From: Sphingopyxis macrogoltabida
Lineage (GTDB): Bacteria; Pseudomonadota; Alphaproteobacteria; Sphingomonadales; Sphingomonadaceae
DNA length: 64,000 nt
Reading direction: 5' to 3'
NCBI RefSeq assembly: GCF_001307295.1
Contig: NZ_CP012700.1
Coordinates: forward strand, 189,001-253,000
Shown in pieces: positions 25,963 through 33,843 of the stretch (its first letter is position 1; each line of letters begins with the position of its first letter). The position numbers and the translations under genes are program-made. The notes below the pieces were generated by a model. It made no database searches. It had not been told where the DNA came from and saw only the letters and a list, made by a program, of their open reading frames with translations.

Positions 25963-26359
25963 TCCGGGGCGACGCGCCTTCGCCGCGGCGCGGACGATGG
26001 TGGGCGTGCGGTTCCGGCCGCAAGGTTGCGACGCGCGGATGGGGCTGGATTGCGTCGGACTGGTGTGGACGGCCTATGCCGCGGCGGGGCGGCTGCTTGT
26101 CCGGCCGTGCGATTATCCGCTGCGCGGCTGGTCGCGGGCGCAGGTCGAGGCGGGGTTGGCCGCAGCGGGTTTCGCGCCGGTCGGCGGCGCGGTCTGCGAT
26201 GGCGATGTGGCGCTGATCGCGCTCGATGCGGGGCAATTCCACCTGGGGCTGATCGGCGCCGATCGGCTGGTGCATGCGCATGCGGGGCTGCGGCGGGTGG
26301 TGGAAACGCCGGTAGGTGGATGGGGAGACGTAGACCGCTGGCGGCTGCGCCCCGATTGA
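25955..26359 (+). CDS. NlpC/P60-type tail peptidase (gp14-like)
   Basis: A 134-residue cysteine peptidase: AARTMVGVRFRPQGCDARMGLDCVGLVWTAYAAAG with the catalytic Cys in LDCVGL (residue 33), and His in AGQFHLGLIGADRLVHAHAG. It likely cuts peptidoglycan peptide stems while DNA is delivered across the recipient wall. Only a GTG start (25955) fits the frame; it overlaps the hub stop by eight bases. Length matches the RcGTA protein. A repeat follows and separates it from the tail-tip gene. Confidence 0.88.
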   Translation: MDDPGRRAFAAARTMVGVRFRPQGCDARMGLDCVGLVWTAYAAAGRLLVRPCDYPLRGWSRAQVEAGLAAAGFAPVGGAVCDGDVALIALDAGQFHLGLIGADRLVHAHAGLRRVVETPVGGWGDVDRWRLRPD

Positions 26360-26373
26360 AAAATTCTGTGCTG

Positions 26374-26446
26374 CCGCGAAGGCGGGAGCCCATCTCCGGT
26401 CGGCGCTATCTGGAGCCGGCCGGAGATGGGGCCCCGCCTGCGCGGG
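26374..26446. repeat. Palindromic repeat between gp14 and gp15
   Basis: Left arm CGCGAAGGCGGGAGCCCATC then TCCGGTC; right arm GCCGGAGATGG then GGCCCCGCCTGCGCGG, together a long imperfect inverted repeat. It fills most of the 115-bp gap, the second-largest break inside the GTA tail genes. The tail-tip gene has its own GGGAG site downstream of it. Confidence 0.8.
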
Positions 26447-26474
26447 GACACAGCTCTGATTATGGGAGCATATC

Positions 26475-28013
26475 ATGGCGACTTTGGTGCTGACCGTGGT
26501 CGGCGGACTCGTTGGCGGGCCGGTGGGGGCGGCGATCGGCGCGACGATCGGCCAGCAGGTCGATGCCGCGATCTTCAAACCGAAGGGGCGCGAAGGCCCG
26601 CGGCTGGCCGACCTCAAGGTGCAAGCGTCGACCTATGGCCAGCAAATCCCGCAACTGTTCGGGACGATGCGCGTCGCGGGCAGCGTGATCTGGGCGACCG
26701 ACCTGATCGAGCGGCGGACGAAGAGCGGCGGCGGCAAGGGGCGGCCGTCGGTGACCGAATATAGCTATTCGGTCTCGCTCGCGGTGGCGCTGTCGTCGCG
26801 GCCGATCCGCGCGATCCGGCGGATCTGGGCCGACGGCAATCTGCTGCGCGGATCGAGCGGGACGTTCAAGGAACGCTGCACCTTTCGCTGGTATTCTGGA
26901 AGCGAGGATCAGGCGGCCGACCCGCTGATCGCGTCGGCGGTGGGAATGGCGTCGGCGAGCGCGTTTCGCGGCACCGCCTATGCGGTGTTCGCGGAACTGG
27001 AACTGGCGAGCTTCGGCAATCGCATCCCGTCGCTGACCTTTGAGGTCGAGGCCGATGCCGGGCCGATCGACGCGGGTATGGTCGGCGACATCCTACTCGG
27101 CGAGGCGGGGCTTTGCAGCGGTGGCTGGGCGTTCGCGGGCTATGCTGCGTCGGGTGACCGGGCGCGCGATGCGCTGGCGCCGCTGTTCGAAGCCGACGCC
27201 ATGCGGCTGGTAAGCGATCCGGGCGGATGGCATCTCGCCCCCGCAGGCATCGGCGCAGCCCCGGTCGCGCTCGCCGGTTTCCGCGAAACGCGGCGCGCCG
27301 AGACGCCGGGCGACCGGGTCGAGCAAAACCGCGCGGCGCTGTCGTCGCTGCCCGGCACGATACGGCTGCGCCATTACGAGCCCGAGCGCGACTACCAGCT
27401 CGGCCAGCAGGCGAGCGCGGTTGCCGGCGGCGGGGTTCGCGAGGAGCGGATCGATCTGCCCGCCGTGCTCGCCGCCGGATCGGCGCGCGCGCTTGCGCAG
27501 CAGCTTGCGGCGGCGGCGACCGATGGCCGCGAAACGGTCGTCTGGCAGGCCGACCTTGGCGCGCTGGCGCTGCCGGTCGGCGGCGTCGTCACCCTGATCG
27601 ATGAAAGCGGCTGGCGCGTGGCGAGCCGGTCGGTGCGTTCGAACGAGGTGCGAATAGAGCTCCGGCGATACCAGCCGCTGACCGGCGGTTCCGTGGCGGC
27701 CGATCCGGGTGCGCCGGTGGTCCAGCCCGACTGGGCCGATGCGACCGGCACCGTGCATGTGTTCGACTTGCCCAGCCTTAGCATAGCTGCCGCGCAGGCG
27801 CCGCGGCTTGTGGTCGCGGGAGCGGGCAGCAACGACGGCGGCGCGGCGCCGACTGCTGGGTCGTGCCGATACCCGGGGCCGAGCCGGTGCCCGCCGGCGC
27901 GCTGCGTCCGGCGGCGGCGCTCGGCGCGCTCGCCGAACCGCTGGCCGCGGGAAGCGCAGAGTTGTTCGATCTTGCGAACGCCATCTTCGTCACGCTGGCC
28001 AATGCGGCGATGA
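26475..28013 (+). CDS. GTA tail-tip/host-specificity protein, N-terminal part (gp15-like, frameshifted)
   Basis: The first 455 residues are genuine gp15: VVGGLVGGPVGAAIGATIGQQVDAAIFKP, LADLKVQASTYGQQIPQLFGTMRVAGSVIWATDLIE, FVELELASFGNRIPSLTFEVEAD-like text, then hub-like beta domains (YQLGQQASAVAGGGVREERIDLP). After GAGSNDGG (about base 27840) the frame turns into Arg/Pro-rich shadow and ends at 28013, while the true continuation is in another frame from 27863. Total span 26475-28648 is 2174 bases, one short of a multiple of three, so a single-base loss explains the split. R. capsulatus gp15 is about 1300 residues; the repaired protein here would be 724. Confidence 0.85.
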   Translation: MATLVLTVVGGLVGGPVGAAIGATIGQQVDAAIFKPKGREGPRLADLKVQASTYGQQIPQLFGTMRVAGSVIWATDLIERRTKSGGGKGRPSVTEYSYSVSLAVALSSRPIRAIRRIWADGNLLRGSSGTFKERCTFRWYSGSEDQAADPLIASAVGMASASAFRGTAYAVFAELELASFGNRIPSLTFEVEADAGPIDAGMVGDILLGEAGLCSGGWAFAGYAASGDRARDALAPLFEADAMRLVSDPGGWHLAPAGIGAAPVALAGFRETRRAETPGDRVEQNRAALSSLPGTIRLRHYEPERDYQLGQQASAVAGGGVREERIDLPAVLAAGSARALAQQLAAAATDGRETVVWQADLGALALPVGGVVTLIDESGWRVASRSVRSNEVRIELRRYQPLTGGSVAADPGAPVVQPDWADATGTVHVFDLPSLSIAAAQAPRLVVAGAGSNDGGAAPTAGSCRYPGPSRCPPARCVRRRRSARSPNRWPREAQSCSILRTPSSSRWPMRR

Positions 28014-28648
28014 CGCTCGAGACGGTCGACGATGCGCGGCTGCTAGGCGGAGCAAACCGGGCGATGATCGGCGGCGAGTTGCTGCAATTCGGCGTTGCCG
28101 AAGCCGTAACGCCCGGCGTCTGGCGCCTGTCGCGGCTGCTGCGCGGACGAGCGGGGAGCCATGCGGATGCGCATGCCGAGGGCGCGCCCTTCGCGATGAT
28201 CGACGATCCGGCTTTGCTGCTGCTCCCCGACGAACTGGCGGCCTGGGCCGAAAGCGGCGCGGCCATCGTCCAGTGGGCGCCGCGCAACGGCACCGGTATC
28301 GAAGATATCGAGATGCCCGGCACGGCGCAGGCGTTGCGGCCGCTGGCCCCGGTGCATGCGCGTATCCGGCCCGACGGTTCGGGCGGTGTCGACATCGACT
28401 GGATTCGCCGCAGCCGCGCCGACCCAGGCTGGCGCGACCATGTCGATATTCCGCCGGGCGAAAGCCGCGAAGCTTGGCGGGCCGAACTGGTTCCCGCGGT
28501 GCCGGGGTTCGGGCCGTGGGAGCGGCCGTCGGCCAGCCTTCATCTCGAAGCCGCGATTATCGGAGCGCTGCCCTCGGGATGCCACATCGAACTTCGCCAG
28601 ATCGGCGACTTCGCGGTGTCGGATCCGCTCATCCTGCCCCTGACCTGA
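27863..28648 (+). CDS. GTA tail-tip/host-specificity protein, C-terminal part after the frameshift
   Basis: A 261-residue frame that continues the tail-tip protein: DCWVVPIPGAEPVPAGALRP just upstream of and into the frame, ELFDLANAIFVTLANAAMTLETVDDARLLGGANRAMIGGELLQFGVAEAVTPGVWRLSRLLRGRAG, then a C-terminal carbohydrate-binding-like stretch (GGVDIDWIRRSRADPGW). GTG 27863 is only the first possible start codon; no ribosome site precedes it, so this is not a separate gene by design. It is either the downstream half of a broken gene or one end of a single-base sequencing error. Confidence 0.8.
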   Translation: MPIPGAEPVPAGALRPAAALGALAEPLAAGSAELFDLANAIFVTLANAAMTLETVDDARLLGGANRAMIGGELLQFGVAEAVTPGVWRLSRLLRGRAGSHADAHAEGAPFAMIDDPALLLLPDELAAWAESGAAIVQWAPRNGTGIEDIEMPGTAQALRPLAPVHARIRPDGSGGVDIDWIRRSRADPGWRDHVDIPPGESREAWRAELVPAVPGFGPWERPSASLHLEAAIIGALPSGCHIELRQIGDFAVSDPLILPLT

Positions 28649-28660
28649 AAGGAAAAAACC

Positions 28661-29104
28661 ATGCCCGCAACCCCTCGCTTTTCCTTGCCCCTGCTGGCGA
28701 TGGCGCAGGCGCAAAAGGAAGTTACTCACAATGAGGCGCTGACCTTGCTCGACGCGCTGGTCCATGCGGTGATCGAAGCCGGGCCGCAGGCCGACCCGCC
28801 GGCTACGCCGGTCGAGGGTTGCTGCTGGCTGGTCGGACCGGACGCTACGGCCGCGTGGGCGGGGAAGGAGGATGCGGTCGCGATCTGGACGTCGGGCGGC
28901 TGGCGATTCGTGCTGCCCCGCGCGGCGATGCAGGTGTCGCGTCTTGCCGATGGAGCATCGCTGCGGTTCGACGGCGAAAGCTGGATCGAGCCGCCGTCGA
29001 TCGCGGGCGCGGCGGGCGGGTCGACAATCGACTCAGAAGCCCGTAGCGTGCTCGCCGCACTGATTCTGCTGCTTGAGGCGCATGGTCTTCTGATTTCAGG
29101 CTGA
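28661..29104 (+). CDS. DUF2793 GTA-associated fibre-type protein
   Basis: A 147-residue DUF2793 protein: RFSLPLLAMAQAQKEVTHNEALTLLDALVHAVIEA is the family hallmark (LPLLxxxQAQKEVTHNEAL). The middle repeats a fibre motif (GCCWLVGPDATAAWAGKEDAVAIWTSGGWRF). Such genes end GTA and phage tail operons and are thought to form fibres. ATG 28661 has AAAGGAAA upstream, 12 bp after the tail-tip stop. It is the last gene of the cluster, closed by the terminator at 29118-29140. Confidence 0.85.
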   Translation: MPATPRFSLPLLAMAQAQKEVTHNEALTLLDALVHAVIEAGPQADPPATPVEGCCWLVGPDATAAWAGKEDAVAIWTSGGWRFVLPRAAMQVSRLADGASLRFDGESWIEPPSIAGAAGGSTIDSEARSVLAALILLLEAHGLLISG

Positions 29105-29117
29105 ATTTGCCTTTACT

Positions 29118-29140
29118 CGCATCAAAAGTGCGACTTTTTT
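29118..29140 (+). terminator. Intrinsic terminator of the GTA operon
   Basis: CGCAT-CAAAA-GTGCG stem-loop (one G-T wobble) followed by ACTTTTTT, 13 bases after the last GTA stop codon. Confidence 0.75.
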
Positions 29141-29233
29141 ACAACAGAATGGTGATTTGTTCGCTTGCGTGGAACCAAAGGCGCGGGTAGGACGTCTGGC
29201 GAGACGTATATCTCAATTGAAAGGGGAATTACT

Positions 29234-30343
29234 ATGAGGAAGCTTGCCGTCGCTGTGGCGTTGGCCTCCACTGCCCTGGCGTCGCCTGCTCTGGCGCGCG
29301 ACAACTCCTGGTATGTGGGTGTCGGTGGTGGTGCTATGATCGTCGAGGACATGGACCTTGACATCGGCGCTGTCGAAAATGCTGGCACGCTCGATCACCG
29401 GACCGGGTACGACTTCGAAGGCACTGTCGGTTATGACTTCGGCGGTTTCCGCGCGGAAGTCGAAGTCGGCTATCGCGAAGCCGATATCAAGGCCGGTACC
29501 TTCACCGTCGGGATCCCCAACGGGGTGCCCGGTGGCTCCTTCACCGGCAGCACTCCGCTGAACGGTGACTCGAATGCCCTGAGCTTCATGGTCAATGGTA
29601 TGCTCGACTTCGGCGACGATGACGGCATCCAGGGCTTCATCGGCGGTGGTGCCGGTGTGGCTCGCGTTTCGGTCGAGCCGGTTTTCGCCGGTAACTTCCT
29701 CGACGATTCGGACACCGGCTTCGCATGGCAGGCAATCGCCGGCGTTCGCGCGCCGCTGACCCGCAACATCGACGCCGGCCTGAAGTATCGTTTCTTCAAC
29801 GTCAACGGTGTCGACCTGGTCGACCAGCTTGGCCGCGACGTTTCGACGCGTTTCCGTTCGCACTCGCTGCTCGGCACGCTGACCTTCAACTTCGGTGGCG
29901 CTGAACCGGCTCCGGAGCCGGCACCCCCGCCGCCGCCGCCGCCGCCGCCTCCCCCGCCGCCCCCGCCGCCCCCGCCGCCGCCGGTGGTGTGTGCGCCCGG
30001 ACCGTACATCGTGTACTTCGACTGGGATCAGTCGAACATCACGCCGGAAGCGGCTTCGACGCTCGACAACGCGATCAGCGCCTACAACCAGGGCTGCACG
30101 GGTACGCAGGTCATGCTCGCCGGTCACGCCGACCGTTCGGGTTCGGCCAAGTACAACGTCGGTCTGTCGGAACGCCGCAACACGGCGGTTCGCAGCTACC
30201 TGACCGCACGCGGTATCTCGGACAGCTCGATCAGCGCTCAGGCGTTCGGCGAAACCCGTCCGGCCGTTGCGACCGCCGACGGCGTCCGCAACGACCAGAA
30301 CCGTCGCGTGGAAATCACTTACGGTCCGAACTCGGGCATGTAA
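29234..30343 (+). CDS. OmpA-family outer-membrane porin with 20-Pro linker
   Basis: A 369-residue major outer-membrane protein. Signal peptide MRKLAVAVALASTALASPALA, then an eight-strand OmpA-like barrel (NSWYVGVGGGAMIVED, YDFEGTVGYDFGGFRAEVEVGYRE, RSHSLLGTLTFNFGG), a run of 20 consecutive prolines (29924-29983), and a C-terminal peptidoglycan-binding domain (YIVYFDWDQSNITPEA, LAGHADRSGSAKYNVGLSERRN, AFGETRPAV, RRVEITYG). ATG 29234 follows AAAGGGGAA. Codon choice is tighter than in the neighbours (AAC, CGT, GGT), as in highly expressed genes. It anchors the outer membrane to the wall. A strong terminator follows. Confidence 0.93.
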   Translation: MRKLAVAVALASTALASPALARDNSWYVGVGGGAMIVEDMDLDIGAVENAGTLDHRTGYDFEGTVGYDFGGFRAEVEVGYREADIKAGTFTVGIPNGVPGGSFTGSTPLNGDSNALSFMVNGMLDFGDDDGIQGFIGGGAGVARVSVEPVFAGNFLDDSDTGFAWQAIAGVRAPLTRNIDAGLKYRFFNVNGVDLVDQLGRDVSTRFRSHSLLGTLTFNFGGAEPAPEPAPPPPPPPPPPPPPPPPPPPPVVCAPGPYIVYFDWDQSNITPEAASTLDNAISAYNQGCTGTQVMLAGHADRSGSAKYNVGLSERRNTAVRSYLTARGISDSSISAQAFGETRPAVATADGVRNDQNRRVEITYGPNSGM

Positions 30344-30383
30344 GACCGGTTTCCGCTCCCGACAGGGACTGGAAGACAAAGAG

Positions 30384-30414
30384 GGGCGGTACCGGAAGGT
30401 GCCGCCCTTTCTTT
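30384..30414 (+). terminator. Intrinsic terminator after the OmpA gene
   Basis: GGGCGGTACC-GGAA-GGTGCCGCCC with one mismatch in a ten-pair stem, then TTTCTTT. It is 40 bases after the stop codon. Confidence 0.9.
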
Positions 30415-30607
30415 ATGCGCGCCGCCGGTTTGGTATGGTGGAGGACCGAGGGCGCCGCGCTTTTTATTTGCGCTGTCGATAAAATGTTATACCATTACAA
30501 AGCGGGTCGCCGATTACCTGCAATGGATGCAGGGAACCGATCCGCAGCGCGGGGCTGGCGCGCGTCGATCTTGCCGAGCCGCCTCGCGCCCGAGAGGGAG
30601 AGAGACG

Positions 30608-31045
30608 ATGCGCCGACGTCGCAGTGCTTTTCATCGCAGTATCTTTCGCGCCGATCCCAATGGCGATCCCGATATCAACACGACGCCGCTGATCGACGTG
30701 ATGCTGGTAATGCTCGTGATGTTCATCATCACCATCCCGCCGCCGACGCACAGCGTCGATGTGATGCTGCCCACCGACGGGCGCGGAATTCCGGTCGGGG
30801 ACAAGAATAGCGTGACGATCGATACCGCCGACGTCATTCGCTGGAACGACGAGGCTGTCGACCTGGCGGAGCTGAGCGCGTTGGTGAAGCAGGCGGCCGA
30901 GCGCCCCGAGCCGGCGACGATCCTGTTCGCGCCCGATGCACGAGCCCGCTATCTTCGCGTCGATGAGGCGATCGGGGCGATCCGTCGCAATGGCGGCAGC
31001 AAGATCGCCTTTCCGGGGATCGACCAATATCGTGAGCTGATCTGA
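30608..31045 (+). CDS. Orphan ExbD/TolR-type biopolymer transport protein
   Basis: A 145-residue single-span membrane protein. The family core is complete: DPDINTTPLIDVMLVMLVMFIITIP, where the Asp in PLIDVML is the proton-responsive residue, then a periplasmic domain (VDVMLPTDGRGIPVGDKNSVTID...). ExbD works with ExbB to power TonB-dependent transport. No exbB or tonB is nearby; the gene stands alone behind the OmpA terminator. ATG 30608 sits after GAGGGAGAGAG. It may pair with an ExbB encoded elsewhere. Confidence 0.88.
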   Translation: MRRRRSAFHRSIFRADPNGDPDINTTPLIDVMLVMLVMFIITIPPPTHSVDVMLPTDGRGIPVGDKNSVTIDTADVIRWNDEAVDLAELSALVKQAAERPEPATILFAPDARARYLRVDEAIGAIRRNGGSKIAFPGIDQYRELI

Positions 31046-31090
31046 TCCGATATTACCCCGCCGCCGCCGCGGCGGCGGGAAGCCGATCCG

Positions 31091-31627
31091 TCAGCCGGCG
31101 GGGGCAGTTCCGGGGCGCAGATAGGCCATCATATAACTGACATAGTCGGCCTTGCCGAGCGGCACGCCCATGTGGCGAAGGATGCCGTAGGCGGCGACAA
31201 GGTGGAAGTAATATTGCGGCTGGGCCCAGTCGCGCACGTAAGTGGCGGCGGTCATGTCGAACGCCATGCCGTTCGGCAGATCGAAGCCGACTGCACGGTC
31301 GGGATCGCCATCGAGCGCCGCGCGGTCGATGGTTTCGAGCCATGCCAGCGTCGCAGCGATCTGTGCCTGCAAGCCCGCGAAGTCGGTGGCGTCCTCGTCG
31401 AGTAGGGGAGCGCCGCCCGCGCCGAGCCGCGTCGCCGCCTGGATCGCCTGTCCGCACGAAAAGCGCACTTGCGAGGCGAGCGGGAACATGTCGGGCGCGA
31501 GGCGTGCGGCGATGAATTGCAGCTCGCCGATATCATTGTCGCGGCCCCATGCCAGCGCCTTGCCGAGCTGGCCCGACAGAGCCTTCAATCCGTTGATATA
31601 GGCGGGGACGGTAAGGTCGTAGAGCAT
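31091..31627 (-). CDS. DUF1993 family protein
   Basis: A 178-residue cytoplasmic protein: YDLTVPAYINGLKALSGQLGKALAWG, RLAPDMFPLASQVRFSCGQAIQAATRLGAG, AFDMTAATYVRDWAQPQYYFHLVAAYGILRHMGVPLGKADYVSYM. This is the DUF1993 family, a DinB-like four-helix bundle of unknown function. The start is ATG 31627. It lies 38 bp behind the ABC exporter stop on the same strand and probably shares its transcript. Confidence 0.85.
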   Translation of the reverse strand: MLYDLTVPAYINGLKALSGQLGKALAWGRDNDIGELQFIAARLAPDMFPLASQVRFSCGQAIQAATRLGAGGAPLLDEDATDFAGLQAQIAATLAWLETIDRAALDGDPDRAVGFDLPNGMAFDMTAATYVRDWAQPQYYFHLVAAYGILRHMGVPLGKADYVSYMMAYLRPGTAPAG

Positions 31628-31665
31628 GGCAAGGCGGTCCTTTGAAGGGTGGCGGCAGGTCGGTT

Positions 31666-33477
31666 CTAGGCGGCGGCCAGATTGTCCTGGAACTGCAGCC
31701 GGGCAAGGCGGGCATAGAGGCCGTCGGCGGCGACGAGATCGTCGTGGCGGCCTTCCTCGACGATGCGCCCGTCGTCCATCACGACGATACGATCGGCGGC
31801 GCGAACGGTCGCGAGCCGGTGCGCGATGACGATTGTCGTGCGGTCGTGCATCAGCGTTTCGAGCGCATCCTGCACGAGCTTTTCGGATTCGGCGTCGAGT
31901 GCCGAGGTCGCTTCGTCGAGCAGCAGGAGCGGCGCACGGCGGAGCAGCGCGCGGGCGATCGCCACCCGCTGGCGCTGGCCGCCCGACAGCCGCGCGCCGC
32001 CTTCGCCCATGAAGGTATCGAGACCCTGCGGCAGCTTGCGGAGGAACTCCTCGGCATTGGCGGCGCGCGCGGCATCCCACAGTTCCTCGTCGGTCGCGGC
32101 CCAATTGCCGTAGCGCAGATTGTCGCGCGCCGACGCAGCGAAGATCACCGTTTCCTGCGGGACCATCGCGATGCGGGCGCGGATGTCGGCGGGGTCGGCA
32201 TCGACCAGCGGCACACCGTCGAGCAGCACCTCGCCCCCCTGCGGATCGTAGAAGCGCTCGGCCAGCTGGAAGAGCGTCGACTTGCCGGCGCCGGACGGAC
32301 CGACGATCGCTACCGTCTCGCGCGGATGGATCGCGAGGCTGAAACCATGCAGCGCCGGGGCGTCGGGGCGCGTCGGATAATGGAATTCGACATTCCTATA
32401 TTCGAGCGTGCCGATCATCGGATCGGGAAAGCGCTGCGGCTTCGCGGGCGCGGCGATGCTGGGTTCGGCATTCAACAATTCGCTGAGCCGCTCGGCGGCG
32501 CCCGCGGCGCGGAGCAGGTCGCCATAGACTTCGGTCAGCGCGCCGAACGCGCCGGCAACAAGGCCGCCGGTGAGGACGAAGGCGGCGATCGTGCCGCCGG
32601 TGATCGTGCCTTCGGCAACGCCCACGGCGCCGTACCAGAGCAGGGTGGTGATCGCGCCGAACAGCAGTCCGATGACGATCGCGGTCATCGTCGCGCGCAG
32701 GCGGATGCGGCGCTTGGCGGTCGCGAAATTCGCCTCGACCGCGGTGGCGAAGCGCGTCGCCTCGCGGTCCTGCTGGCCGAACGCCTGGACGATCTTCATC
32801 GCGCCGAGCTGTTCGGCGGTGGTCGCGCCGATGTCGGCGACGCGATCCTGGCTCGACCGCGAGACATTCTGGAGCTTTCGCCCGAGCAGTACGATCGGCA
32901 TGATGATCACCGGGATGCCGAGCAAGATGCCGCCGGTCAGCTTTGGCGAGAGCGAGAAGAGATAGGCGATGCCGCCGATCCCCATCACGACGTTGCGGAG
33001 CGCAACCGAGACGGTGGTGCCGACGGTCTGTTCGATGATCGAGGTGTCCGACGTCATGCGCGAGGCGATTTCCGACGGACGGTTTTCCTCGAAAAAGCCC
33101 GGTGCTAGGCGGAGCAGATTCTGCTGTACTCCCCGGCGGATGTCGGCGACGGTGCGTTCACCGAGCCAGCTGACGAAATAGAAGCGCAGCGCGGTGGCGA
33201 TCGCGAGCAGCAGCACGATGACATAGAAGAAGCGGAAATGCGGGCTGACATCGCCGCCGCCGGCGACGAAGCCGCTGTCGATCATTTCCTTGAACTGATA
33301 CGGGATCGCCAGCGTCGCGATGGCGGCGACGCCGAGCGCGATCACCGCGATCAGGAGCTGTAACGGGTAACGGCTGGCATAGTGCCAGACCATGCGCAGG
33401 CTGCCGAGCTTGCGCGGGCGCTTGTCCTGCATTTCGCCCGGAACGGGCGGGGCGGGCTGGTCTGATGATGTCGCCAT
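31666..33477 (-). CDS. ABC half-transporter (fused permease and ATPase, MsbA-like)
   Basis: A 603-residue exporter subunit working as a homodimer. Six membrane helices lie in residues about 25-310 (PLQLLIAVIALGVAAIATLAIPYQF, FFYVIVLLLAIATALRFYFVSW, and others), followed by the nucleotide-binding domain: Walker A GPSGAGKST, signature LSGGQRQRVAIARAL, Walker B LLLLDEATSALD, H-loop IAHRLATVR. It probably exports a lipid, glycolipid or hydrophobic compound. ATG 33477 (MATSSDQPAPP) is preferred over the longer frame. DUF1993 follows closely. Confidence 0.92.
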   Translation of the reverse strand: MATSSDQPAPPVPGEMQDKRPRKLGSLRMVWHYASRYPLQLLIAVIALGVAAIATLAIPYQFKEMIDSGFVAGGGDVSPHFRFFYVIVLLLAIATALRFYFVSWLGERTVADIRRGVQQNLLRLAPGFFEENRPSEIASRMTSDTSIIEQTVGTTVSVALRNVVMGIGGIAYLFSLSPKLTGGILLGIPVIIMPIVLLGRKLQNVSRSSQDRVADIGATTAEQLGAMKIVQAFGQQDREATRFATAVEANFATAKRRIRLRATMTAIVIGLLFGAITTLLWYGAVGVAEGTITGGTIAAFVLTGGLVAGAFGALTEVYGDLLRAAGAAERLSELLNAEPSIAAPAKPQRFPDPMIGTLEYRNVEFHYPTRPDAPALHGFSLAIHPRETVAIVGPSGAGKSTLFQLAERFYDPQGGEVLLDGVPLVDADPADIRARIAMVPQETVIFAASARDNLRYGNWAATDEELWDAARAANAEEFLRKLPQGLDTFMGEGGARLSGGQRQRVAIARALLRRAPLLLLDEATSALDAESEKLVQDALETLMHDRTTIVIAHRLATVRAADRIVVMDDGRIVEEGRHDDLVAADGLYARLARLQFQDNLAAA

Positions 33478-33843
33478 TGCGCACGCCCTAGCAGCGGTGG
33501 CGGCCGCGCTCAACGCCGCAGAATGATGCGCCGCTTCAAGCGCTTTGAAGGGGAGCGCGATGATCGCCCGCTCCCCCGCCCATCAGCGGTTGTCCGGCTG
33601 AGCCGGCACCACCGACCGCCGGGGTCGGCAGGGACGCAAATCCTGAAGTCGCAAGGATCCGCCGGTTGCTCGCAATGCGGGACAGAATCGCACCGAAGGC
33701 GCAGGACGCGCCGTGGGCATGATAGGAGCAATCCTCGCCTGCAAATGATTTTGATGCATTGCACAATGAAATGGATAGCCTAGACTGGCCTAACAAACGG
33801 CGCCCGCCAGAGAGCGCCGGGGCTGCGCAAGGAACGAACATCT
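33478..33843. other. 366-bp intergenic region upstream of phaZ
   Basis: It holds the leftward promoter of the ABC exporter and the rightward promoter of phaZ. No convincing gene. It contains stems CCGAC/GTCGG and ATCCT/AGGAT around GGGACGCAAAT (about 33631-33658), so the region could form a structured leader RNA. An AT-rich stretch with the palindrome ATTGCACAAT lies near 33760-33775. Confidence 0.45.

Noticed and set aside
12208..29104. Intact prophage
   Set aside because: No integrase, att sites, lysis, replication or repressor genes beside it, and the tape measure is far too short for a siphophage.
31642..33108. 488-codon frame opposite the ABC exporter
   Set aside because: Reverse-strand shadow of a GC-rich real gene; His/Arg/Gly-rich with no domain.
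33523..33783. Short frame upstream of phaZ
   Set aside because: Arg-rich, no ribosome site, lies in a likely promoter or leader region.
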